64,000 nucleotides of DNA, from assembly GCA_027459505.1 (NCBI GenBank), contig DAIDIE010000004.1:1-64000 (forward strand), in the 5' to 3' direction. Position numbers and translations under genes: made by a program. Below, one piece after another: positions 1-12,000 of this stretch (position 1 is its first letter; each line of letters begins with the position of its first letter). The stretch comes from Acidobacteriota bacterium. GTDB lineage: Bacteria > Acidobacteriota > Terriglobia > Terriglobales > SCQP01. The notes beneath the pieces are model-generated. The model made no database searches, had not been told where the DNA came from, and saw only the letters and a list, made by a program, of their open reading frames with translations.

Positions 1-3000
1 ATCGCCACCCCACCCCGAAGTCTCCCTGCCCCTTGTCGCGTGTGTCGTAGCGCCGGATCACGCTGATCGGCAGCCCCGCCACGGGCACCGTCAGATCGTT
101 GAACGCCAGGCTGAACACCCCCACCTTGAGGTTGCGTGTCAGGTTCACGGCGATGATCTGCTGCTGGTTTTGTCCCAGCGCGTCGGTGGCGCTGAGCCGC
201 AGCAGGATCTGCCCGTTCAGCATCAGGCTGGGGTCCAGTTGCGCTGCAACCGCCTGCGCCGCCGTGTCCGGCCCGCTGATGCTGCCGCCCCCCAGCGGCG
301 TCCAGCTCTGCCCCTGCCCTGGCGCCGGATCGGTGTCGGTGGTGTAGTCAATCGTCCACTTCGCCGAGTCGGTTGAGGTCTCCACCGTCCCCTGCACCTG
401 GATCGCGCTGGTCACCTCGCCCCCATCCAGCGGACTGGTCAGGTTCACCTGTGGCGGCGAGGGCGGCACGCTTGCCACCGCGATCGTCACCTGCGCCGAC
501 GCGCTCGACTGCGCATCCCCGCCCGTCAACTCCAACACATATGTGCCCAGCGACGGGAAGCTGACGCTGGTGGTCAGCGCCGCCGGCTGCGCGATCGTCG
601 CCGCCCCTGGCCCGCTCACCTGGCTCCACAGCACCGTCCCGTCCGCCGGCATGTTGCTCACCGTGCCGCTCAATGTCGCCGTCGCCGGGTAGACAATCTG
701 CTGGTCCGGCCCCACGCTCACCACCGGCGCCGCGTGCACCACGATCTGCGTGCTCGCCGAAGAAACCAGTTGCCCGTTGCTCGCCGTGAGTTGGAAGACG
801 TACGTTCCCGCCGCCGGACACGTTACCGCTGTCACCGCGCTTGTGGGCGTCGCGATGCTGGCCAGCACCGGGCCGCTCACTTCCGTCCAGATGCTGCTCA
901 GCGCCGCCCCCGCCGGCAGCGCCGGATCGCTCACGCTGCCCTGCAGCGTGAAGTTATCATTCGGCAGGATCGCCTGCTGATCCGCCCCCGCGCTCACCAC
1001 CGGAGGCTGCGGGCTCACCTGCTGCGGTGAAACCGAAACGCTGGTCTCCGACCGTGTCGTGTACTGTCCATCGCTGGCGGTCAATAACAGCAGGTAAGTG
1101 CCCGGCTGGCTGAAGCTCGCCTGCGTCTGCGCCGCGTTTGCCGCGCTCAACGTCGCCACCCCGCTCGATGGGTAGCCCGGCGCCGCGGTAAACGACTCCT
1201 GCGTCCAGGCCAGCGTAAGTGTCGCCCCACTGGGCGAACTCGCCTGCCCCAGCAGGCTGGCGCTCTGCGTCTGGTCCACCGTCTGCGCCGCGCCGGCGTT
1301 CACCACCGGCGGCTCGTCCGCCACCCCAACCGGAATCACCAGTTGCGCGGCATTGCTCTGCGAGCCATCGCTGGCCGCAAGCTGTACGGTGTAGCTTCCG
1401 CTCTGCGTCACCAGCACGCTGCTCTGCGGCGCGGCGGCATTGCCAAAGTCCGCCGCCGCCGGTCCGGAGATATTGCTCCAGTTGCTCGTCAGCGTGGCTG
1501 TGGAAGTGGCGTCCGCCACCGCCCCTTGCAGCTCTCCGGCAATCGCACCCAGCGCCCGTACCGCAAGGTCGTCAAAGTAAACGTCGTTGCTCGTCCCGGA
1601 GTGGTTCTGCGTCGCGATCAGGTGAACACGGATCAGCGCCGTTCCCGCCGGCGCGGTGAGCGTGTGGTCAAAACCCGCCCAGCTCGCGGCGATGGCGGCC
1701 ACGTTTGCCGTCTGCACAAGGTCTCCGCCCAGCAGGTTCTGGTTGCTGTCGAGAAACTCCAGCTTGATGGCGCCGCTGTCCTGCGGCTGGTCCGCGCCCA
1801 CCCTTAGAAAACCGGAGAACTCGAACTTCTGCCCGCCCGTGGCAATCGCCGCCGCGTATCCGGAGAGGTCGATATCCTGCGTCAGCTCGGTGGACGGACT
1901 GCCGCCCGCCCAAAAATATTGGCTGCCCTCCTGCGGCAGCGGCAGGCCGGGCTGTTGACCGCCGGCAATCGCGCTCAGCGATGCCAGCGTCCAGTTGCTC
2001 CCCGAACGCAGCGTCCACCCGGAAATCGCGCCGTTGCTCGCGGCCGCCTCCGCCCCGCCATTCACCAGCAGGTTGGCGTTCATCGCCATCGCCGGCGCGG
2101 GCCCCGTCTCCACCTGCGGTCCCGCGGGCGTGCCCGCCGGAAACACCGTCACCGTCACCCTGGCGCTGCCGCTCATCTGCCCATCGCTGGCGCTGAGCTG
2201 TAGTACGTAGGTTCCCGCCTGGCTGAAGCTGGCCTGCGTGCTGGCCGCGCTGGGCGCCGAGAAGCTCACCGCCGCCGGCCCGCTCACCTCGCTCCAGCTC
2301 AGCGTCAGCGAGCTGCCCGCCGGCAGCCCGCTTTCGCTGGCGCTGCCCTGCAGCGTGACCGTGTTGCTCGGCAAAATGATCGCCTGGCTCGCCCCGGCGC
2401 TCACCACCGGCGCCGCGTGCGGCAATACCGTGATGGTCACCTGCGCCGTCGAGGTGTACTGACTGTCGTCGGCGCTAAGCTGCAGCACGTAAGTGCCCGC
2501 CGCCGTGAACGATACACTGCTCACCGCCTGGCCGGGCGTGGCAAACACCGCCCCCGCCGGCCCGCTGATCTGCGTCCAGGCCAGCGTCAACGCGCTCGCC
2601 GGCAATCCCGGTTCGCTCGCCGATCCCTCTAACACAAGCGTCGAGGTTGGCAGCTGAATCGTCTGATTCGCCCCCGCGCTCACCTGCGGACGCTGCGGAG
2701 TCCCCGGCGTCCAGTCTAGGAACACCTCGTTGGAGACCTGCGTCATCCCGTAGACATTGGCGCTGGCCTGCCACACCTGACTTCCGGTCTGCGGACTAGT
2801 GACCTGAAATACCGCGGTGCCCGTGGCATCCGTGGTGGCCAGCCACATGGGTTGGGAGGCGTCTGCGGAACCCACCCCTGCGATCTGGTTTAGCGCGAGA
2901 CTCACCCCACTCATTGGCTGGCCGTCGGCCCCCACCAGCTTGGCGGTGATGGTCTGCTGTTGTCCCAGCGCCAACGACTGGGGCATACCCGGAGAAAGGG

Positions 3001-6000
3001 TCAACGCCACGAGCGGAGGAACCGGCGTGTTGTTATTTAAATAGTTGACAAAGGCGGCGCTGCCCGCAAGTTGCGGTGAGCTTGCCAGTACGCCCAAATC
3101 GAGCTCGTAGGGGTAGACGCCCGGAGCGGGAAACTGGACGTCAACCCACAGCTCGGATGGGTTCTTCGAGTAGTAGTTATTGGAGGCGACAATTGGCAGT
3201 TGCCGCGCCAAGGTCAGCGTGGATGGCAAAGCTGACTCGTCTTCCAGATTGGGCACGACCACCGCCCCATTTCCAATTCCAAAGTATGCGTTGGTCGCCT
3301 CGAGCGCCCGCACCACATAATGACCGGCCGCGGCAACAACGAAAGCGCCAGTGTAGGCGACCTGATAGTTGGTGAGAGCAGCCTGCCCGGGCGTCTGGAG
3401 GACGCCGTTGCCATCGTCGCCCTCGACCAGGATCGAGCCCTGGTAAGTTCCATCATTGCCGGTTAGAAAGGCACTCAGGCCGCCAGCAATTCCCGCCGGA
3501 ACATTGGACAGGGAACCACTGGGGGGGTTGAATTCAAGATCCGGGAGAAGCTGAGTAAAGGCGGTTGGCTGCCACTGGGTTGGATCGCTGGGGTTGAGCA
3601 ATTGACGATCGGGCGGCGCCGCGGAAAATTGGGCGGTAACCGGGGTGAGAGTTAGGCCTTGAGCGGGCTGGACCCAATTCACCTGGAAAGGGGGGGCCGA
3701 CACGCTTCCCAGCTGCGGGCTACTCACCACACTAATGGAATCGACACCGGCGGCGGCGCCATTGTAAACAAATGTCGCCATGCCATCCTGACCGGTGGTT
3801 TCCACGCCGCTCGTGGAGTTAACGCCGGTGACGGTAAAGGTAACAGGCTGACTGGCCAGGCGGCTTCCGAAGGGGCCGGTCAGGACGGCGGTCACGGACT
3901 GCTTGCCTCCGGCAACATTGAGGGTTTGCGGCTGGCTCACCCGCAGAGAAACGCCACCGAACCAGGGAACGACGGTAACTGTCACGGTCGAAGAACTGCT
4001 CAGCTGAGTATCACTCGCCGTAAGCCGCAGTACGTAGGTACCCACCTGTGGGAAGGTGACCCGGGTGACCGGTTGACTGGCATTGGAAAACGAGACAGGT
4101 GCGGGTCCACTGTCTTGGCTCCACTGTATGTTGAGGGTTCCGCTGGGCAGGCCGTCGTCCAAAGCAATCCCATTCAAAGTCAAGGTTGGTTCCGCTATTG
4201 GAATCGTGGCGTCCGCGCCGGCGCTCACAAACGGCGGCTGATTCTGTCCGCTCTGCCAGCTCAGCGTGGCGGTGGCGCTGGCCCCAGCGGCCGCCGCCGT
4301 CAGCATGTCCGCGCCCCCCTGCTGACCGGTGTAACAGATTTGCGCGCTGCCATCCACGCCCGTGGTGACGCTACCCGAGTCGGCATTTGCGCCAGTAATC
4401 TGGAAACCAATACTGAGCCCCGGGATCGCCGCCCCATTCAAATCCCGAGCTGTAGCGGCAACGCAGGCTTGCGCACCGGTTGCCTGCGCCTGGCTCATTG
4501 GCGTCAGTGTCAATTGGGCGGCGACGCGTCCTTCGTCAAAGCACTGCGGGCCGGCGTAGGAGTAGTTCGGCAGCGCTGTATCCGGATCGACGTTCACCGA
4601 GCCCGCCCCAAACGGAATGACCAGGGCGCCCGATGGCGCGTTGAGACGATGCGCGCCCAGCGCAAGGGGGATGGTCGCGCCGGCATAGTCGCCGTCGCCG
4701 ATAGGGGAGAAACTGTTGGCATCCAGCAGCACCCCATCCAAGCTCGTCGCTGCGGCGCCGCTGCTCGGCACGATTACGTTCGCATACGACTGAAAGACGT
4801 ACTTGCTCTCTATGTCCGCCGCCGGCGTTCCCCATGTGCCTTCTCCCGCCGCCGCGCTAACCGGGGGGATGATAAGCATATCGAAGCCGCTGTCGTCCAC
4901 CCACGGCCAACTCGGCGCATCTTCGCCCGGGCTAAACTCGGCGACCATGACCGGCCGGTCGCTCTCAATATCCAGCGGTTGCTTGACCTGCGCGCCGTAG
5001 TAACCGCCCGCCGCCAGAACGGTCACCGGCGCGCCATTGATGATCAAATGCGTGTTCGCCGAAGCCGCCAGCACAGTGATTTCGTCCTCGGCGCCGTCCT
5101 GCCCTTTGAACATAGGCATCGCCACGTAGCGCGTTCCCCAAGCGGAAAGGGGAGGAAGTTGCTCAACGGCGTGGTTGGAACCCAGGGCGCTGGCTTCCCG
5201 CGCACTGCTCCACACCGCTACCGGGTAGTTCGAACTAACCTCCGTCCCCGCAAAGTCGGATTGGTAGCTGTGCTCCTGCGAAATTTGGTAAACGTCTCCC
5301 TCGTTAAGCGAAACCGTGAATGGCACTCCGGCTGCATGGAGAACTGGGCCGTCTCCATTAAAGTCATTCGCAAACTGGATGGTGGGAGTAATTGTGACGA
5401 CGGTGCCGTTGCGCGTGGCCAGCACGGTGAAACCCGAGGCGCCATCGGGATCATCGCTGCCGTAGGCTCCATCGTTGGGGTCGTGCCGGTCATAGGTGAT
5501 CAGGCGGTAGTCGGTCCCCAGCGCCTCCGTCGGCAGGGCTTGGAACCCGTCGGTCTGGTCGGCCTGGTGCTGCATGCCATCGACCGAAATCGTGTGGTCG
5601 GCGACGATGTGGATACCCAGCGGCTCGACCGCGTCATTTGCTTGATCGATCGAGGCGTTGGGAACGGTAACTGTGGTCTGTTGCCCGGGCGTCACAGTGA
5701 AGCCCTGCGTAAATCCAAGCGCCGGGATGGTGACGGTTCCCGACGCCGGGCTACTGCCGGTGATGAACAACTGGGTAGTCAGCGGAAATGTCGGCACCCA
5801 ACCCTCGAAGGAAGCTTCAATGTCGGAAAATGCCGTCCAGAAATCCTCTCCGCCACTGCCCACCACGCACTGCACCTTTCCGGGCTCGACGCTGATGGCC
5901 ACGTCTGAAGCCTGAGCCTGTCCGTTGACCGCCGCAGCCAGTTGCAGCACATACGTGCCCGGCGCCGTGAAGCTAACCTGCGTAGCGGCCCGCGTCGCAT

Positions 6001-9000
6001 CCTGGAACTGCGCTGCGCCGGGGCCGCTGACCTGGCTCCAGAGGGTCGAAACGGGCGCGCTGCCGAACCCATTCGCCGATACCCGGCCCGCCAGCGTCGT
6101 CGTCAGATTGTCGGGCAGGGTTTGATCCGGTCCCGCATACACGAACACCCCTGGAGCAAGCGGCACAACTTCCACGGTGGTCTCCGCCCAGGAGGTGAGC
6201 TGCCCATCCGTTGCCGTGAGTTTGAAGACATAAACCCCAGGCGCGCTGAACCAAACTCGCGTCGTTAGCGCTGCGGGACTCGCAATACTTGCCCCAACCG
6301 GACCCGAAACCTGCGACCAGCTCTGGGTCAGTGTGTCCCCGGCCGGCAACCCATCATCACTTACCGTACCGCTTAGCACGCCTGAAGAGCTCCCGGCCGT
6401 AGCCGGTACCCAGTCCACGACCTGTTCGGCGCCCGCGCTCACTGTCGGCGGTTGGTTCACTGGCGTCCACGGAAAAGTCACAGTATTTGATACTGTGGGC
6501 ATACCGTCAATGACCCCGTTCGCCTGCAGCGTCACGGTGCCCGGTTGCGACTCCTCGTACGAGAAGGTCGCCACCCCCTGGGCATCAGTCATGGCCTGGA
6601 GCTGGTGTGTCTCCGCCCCAGTGACGCTCAGCGTTACTCCCAGATCCGCCTCGGGCTGTCCAAGCGCGTTCAGCGCCGTCACCGTGACGGGCACAGCATC
6701 GTTCACCGTGCTCCCCAGCGCCACCGTCGCGGGGCTCAGCGCCAGCGACCCGGCGGGGATGATAAGCCCGCTGTTATCCCCAAACTCCAGCCATTGGCTC
6801 GGCGCTGCCGCTGCGTAATCGATCTCGTAGGGGTACAGCCCAGGCGCGGGGAACTCCACAGTCGCTTCGTTATTGCTGTTGGGCACTTCCGCATTTACCG
6901 CCGCAACCACCGCTAGCCGCTCCCGGTAGCTAAGCCCATCGGCTGGCGCGTTGATCCATGGCTCGCCCCCTGCGGCGACCGTGGGCTGCTGCCCTGCCGC
7001 CGTGGCGCCCACGCCCAAGATAAAGCCACCGCCGCCCATGTTTCCGCCCGTCCCCACCTCCACATGGAAACTGTATGACCCTGCTTGACGTACTACCAGC
7101 ATCCCGGTAAACACAGCCTGTACGCTGGTCAGCGCGCCTGCGCCCACTTGCACCCTGTTTCCGTTTGTATCCTGTCCTACCGCCGGCAACACTCCGCTCA
7201 TCACATAATTCACATCGCGGACCACATCCGTAAGCGGCACCGTCTGCACGTCCACGCCGCTCCAACTGCTACTATCGTTAAAATCAATGTCAGGAAACTC
7301 CTCAGTGAACACCGGCGTCCGCCCCGGCGCCAGGTCAAACGCGTTCCCTCCATCCCCCTGATAAAACTGTCCAGTTACCGTCGTGGTCTCGATATCCCCG
7401 CGGCTGTTCTGCCACCCCACTTCCGCCGCCGCGCTCGTCAACACCCCGCCCGCTACCGCCTCTACCTGGTCCGAACCCACATTCTTCCCCGTATAAGTGA
7501 ACGCCGCCGTCCCGTCCGCTCCGGTCGTCGCGCTCCCCTGCCCGGCGTTCGCCCCGCTCACCGTGAACTGCACCACCACTCCCGCCACCGGCTGTTGCTG
7601 CTCATCCCGCAGCGTCGCAGTCAGCTTCTGCACGCTGCCGGGCACGTCCGGACCGGCCAGCCCCGGCGTCAACGTCAACGTGTCGTTGCTCAGCGGCTCC
7701 GGCTGCACCGTCACCGTGGTCTGCGCCGTCGACGTGTACTGCCCGTCAAATGCGCTCAACTGCAGCACGTACGTCCCCGCCGCCGTGAACGTCGCTGTGG
7801 TCGCTGCCGCTGCAGCGTTGGCGAAGCTCACCACTGCCGACGCACCATTCACCTGCGGCGCGCTCACCACACTCCAACCAATCACCAGCGTGCCGTTCGG
7901 CAAACCATCGTCCACCGCGCTGCCCAGGAGATTCACCGTCGCCGCCGGCGGAGCACCCGCCAGCGTCGCCGTCTGCGCCGCCCCCGCGCTCACCACCGGC
8001 GGCTGATTCGGCCGCTGCACCTGCACCGTCCACGTCGCCGGCGCCGGACCATAACTGTTTCCTTCCGCGTCCTTCCAACTCACCCACGCCGTCGCCGTCC
8101 ACGCCCCCGCCGCCGTCCCCGCCGGCACCGTTAACGTGACGCTCCCTCCGCTTGACGTTCCCGGCGCCAATACCGGCGCCGCGATGGCCATGTTCTCCGC
8201 CGCCATCCCTGCGCCCTGCACGCTGGCGCCAATCGCGCTCGTCGCCGCGTGCCCACTGTTGCTGATCGCCAGCGTCAATGCCAGGCTGGACCCCGCCTGC
8301 ACCATCTGTGGCCCGCTCAGCACCGCGTTCAGCACCGGGAGCTGTTCGCTCAAACTCGCGCTTCCCTGCACCGGCCCGTAAGTATTCGTCTGCGCGTCCG
8401 TCCAGCTCTGGTTCCAGGTGAAGTTCAGGCGCGAGTTATCCAGCGCCTGCAGCCGCGCCAGGTACTGCGCCGCCGTCTCCGTCGCCGCTGGCGGCGCCAC
8501 CACCGGCAGCGTCCAGCTCTCCTGCGCGCTCGCGCTCGACCCGGCACTGACCGACGCCAGCTTCGCCAGATCGTAGCCGCTGCCATCCGGATTGCTCCCC
8601 TTCACCTCCACCGTCTGCGCCGTCGCGCTGCCGCTGTTGTTGTAGGTAATGTTCAGCGCCACAACGCTTCCCGGCAGCGCCGCCGCCGGCAACTGTGCGC
8701 TCGGGTTGAGCACCGGAAGCTGCTCCGCGCTCTGCGCCACCGTGGTCACCGGTCCGTAGTTGTTGCCCTGCCCGTCCGCCCAGGTGGTCGCCGCCGTGAA
8801 CGCCAGTGGCGCCCCGCTCAACGCCTGCAGCCGCGCCAGGTATTGTGCGCTGGTTTCATGCGCGCCCGGCCCGGCCGGCGCTGCCAGTGTCCAACTCGTC
8901 TGCGCGTTCGCACTCGCCCCCGGCGCCATGCTCGCCACCAGCCCGCTGCTCAGCGGCGATCCGTCCGGGTTACTCCCCACCGCCCCCACCTGCAAAGCCG

Positions 9001-12000
9001 CCGCTCCTCCCGCGTTGCTGAAACCGAACGGCAGCGCCAGCGTTGTCCCCGGCAGTGCCCCAGCCGGCGCCCCCAGCGTCGTCTCCACCACCGGCAACTG
9101 CTCTCTGCTGCTCACCGTTCCCGCCACTGGACCATAAACGTTGCCGTTCGCGTCCTCCCAACTCAACTGGTAACTGCTCGCCAGGTCGCTGTCGTTGAGC
9201 GCCAGCAGCCGCGTCAGATACTGCCCGCCCGTCTCCTCCGCCGCGGGCGGCGCCGCCACCGGTAGCACCCACGAACTGTTGGCCGCCTCATTGGAACCCG
9301 CCGCCAACTCCGCCAGGCCCGGCACGGTGAACGCCGACCCATCCGGATTGCTCCCCGCAACCTGCAACCGCAGCGCCGCCGCGCTCCCGCTGTTGCTCAG
9401 GTTCACCTTCAATCCCAGCGCCGCTCCCGGCAGTACGCTCGCCGGCGCCTCTCCCACTGGATTCACCACCGGCAACTGCTCCTGGCTCTGCCCTTGCGCC
9501 GCCACCGGACCGTAAACGTTCCCCGCCGCATCGCTCCAGGTTGTCGCCGCGCGGAACAACAGGTTCGAACCACTCAGTGACTGCAGCCGCGCCAGATACT
9601 GCGCTGCGCTTTCTCCAGCCCCAGGCGCCGCCGCTACCGGAACCGTCCAGTTACCCGGAACCGAGCCTGTTCCCCCCGCCGCCAGCGCCGCAAGCTTCCG
9701 GTTGAACGCCGACCCATCCGGATTGCTCCCCACCGCCTGCACCTGCTCTGCCGCCGCACTGCCCTCGTTGGCAAATGCCGCCGCCACCGCCATGGCAGTC
9801 CCCGGCAGTGCCCCAGCCGGCGCCCCAATCGCCGTCGTCACCACCGGAAGCTGCTCCTCGCTCTGCGCCACCGTGGTCACCGGCCCGTAATTGTTGCCCT
9901 GCCCGTCCGCCCAGGTAGTCGCCGCCGTGAATGCCAGCGGCGCCCCGCTCAACCCCTGCAGCCGCGCCAGGTATTGCGCGCTGGTCTCATGCGCGCCCGG
10001 CCCCGCTGGCGCTGCCAGCGTCCAATCCGTCTGCGCATTCGCGCTCGCCCCCGGCGCGAGGCTCGCCACAAGCCCGCTGCTCAGCGGCGACCCGTCCGGA
10101 TTGCTGCCCACCGCCCCCACCTGCAAAGCCGCCGCTCCCCCCGCGTTGCTGAAACCGAAGGGCAACGCCAGCGTTGTCCCCGGCAGTGCCCCAGCCGGCG
10201 CCCCCAGCGTCGTCTCCACCACCGGCAAAACCTCGCTGGTCCGCACCGTGTCATGCGTCGGTCCGTAGTTGTTGCCCGCCGCGTCCAGCCACTGCGTGCT
10301 GTAAGCGAAATTCAAACTGGAGCCGTTAATCCCCAGCAGCCGGTTGATATAGTTGGTCGCGTCTTCGCCCGCCCCAATCCCCGCCACCGCCGGCGCCGTC
10401 CAGACCGTGCTCGCAAACGCGCTTTGCCCAGCGCTGATGGCTACTGCCTTCGTCGCCGTTTGCGTCGCGTCCGGATTTTGCACGCTCATCGTCACGCCCA
10501 GCGCATTGCCCCCTCCGGTGTTCTGCAGTGTGAAGTTGAGCTTCGCCGCCACGCCCGGCTCCACTGCCGCCGGCGCCGATGGGCTCACCACCACGATGGG
10601 CAGGTGCTCGGTAACCGTGCTGAAAGTTTTTTGCAGCGTGCCGTACAGGTTTCCCGGCGCGTCCTGCCATCCCAGCGTCGCGCTTGCCTCCCACTGCTGT
10701 CCGTCCGCCGCCGCCAGCCGCGCCAAATACTGCGCCGTGCTCTCACCCGCTCCCGGCGCGCTCAGTGACGGCGTACTCCAGCTCAGCGTGTTCTGGAACA
10801 TCGCCCCGGAAGCGATACTGGTCAGCGTCAGCGTCCGGCTGCTGCCATCCGGAAACGTCAGCGCCAGCGGCGCATTCAACCCCGCCGCCGAACCGATGTT
10901 TTCAATCGCCACCTGATACGGCACGCTGCTGGAGGGATTGGCGCAGGCAATCCCGCTCAGCGAGAGATTCAATACCGGCAAGGTCAGCCTGCTGGCCGAC
11001 TCCGCCGTGAGCGCGTCGTAGGGCGCGCCGCTCGCGTCACTGAAGCTCGTCTCTGATTGCGAGGTGTAGAGACGCTCGTCCAACCCCGCCAATCGCGTCA
11101 GGTAATCGTTGTTCGATTCCCCGCCCTGCCGTTCGCTCACTCCCGGCGCCGCCTCTTGCGATTGCAGCGTCGCGCTCGCGCCCGCGTCCAGCGCGGCCAG
11201 GTTTTGGGAGAAACTCGCCGGAGCCACATCGTCAAACAGCGCCGAGAGACTCACGTCGACCGCCTGCGGTCCCCCCGCCGCGTTCGCAATATTGAAATCG
11301 ACGTTATAGCTTTCGCCCGGCGCAACCGTCGCGGGCTGGCTCTGCGTCACCGAAACCTGCGGCGCGGGAGGAAAAATGCTCGCCCCCTGCGCTATCACGT
11401 CCACAATCGTGCCGTACCCCGGATGCCCAGGATTGTTGCTATACCTCGGGCTGCTCGCCACCTGCACCAGCGCCAGCGCCGCCACGTTGCCGTAAATGCC
11501 GCTGCCGCCCTTGCGGATTGCGGTCGCTACCAGCACCCCGATCGTCTGCGGCACCGCCGCGGGAGGAAAACTGTTGCCCGGCTTCGCCGACCAGCAGCCT
11601 GGAACCACACTGCCCCCGTTGGAAGCCACCGCCGCCTGGCACAGCGCAAAGCTGGAACTATCCGCGTACCCCTTGAAACTGGCATTGGCTTGGAAGTCGC
11701 CGCCGCTCACCTGGCTGGCCCATTGCGCCCCCCAGAAGTTCACCCGCGCGCCGCGCTGTAACCCACCCGCATTGCCCCCCCAGATCACAAATCCGGTCGG
11801 GGTGAACACCTCCACCGCCTGCTTTAGGGTCGCGGGCGCGTGGTTGCTGTCGCCCGCAAAACTGATCGTTAACTGCGTCTCCCCAGTGGCCGTGCCCGCG
11901 GGAAGCGTCAGCGTCGCGCGCACATTGCCCTGCGCGTCGCTGATCCCGCTCGCCTGCACGCCCGCCACGGTGTAAGTGACCGTCTCGTTCGCCAGCGGCG

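Noticed and set aside
3659..5908. 749-codon plus-strand open frame
   Set aside because: Antisense shadow of the giant minus-strand gene, whose IgGFc-like and Ig-like domains are recognisable; the plus-strand product is Arg-rich, matches no family and has no plausible SD.
7085..9265. Arg-rich plus-strand open frames (349 and 338 codons)
   Set aside because: Shadows of the 126-residue repeats and PA14-like domain in the giant gene.
8335..10975. Regular repeats considered as a CRISPR array
   Set aside because: Period is about 377 bp, units are coding and no short-repeat/spacer pattern exists.
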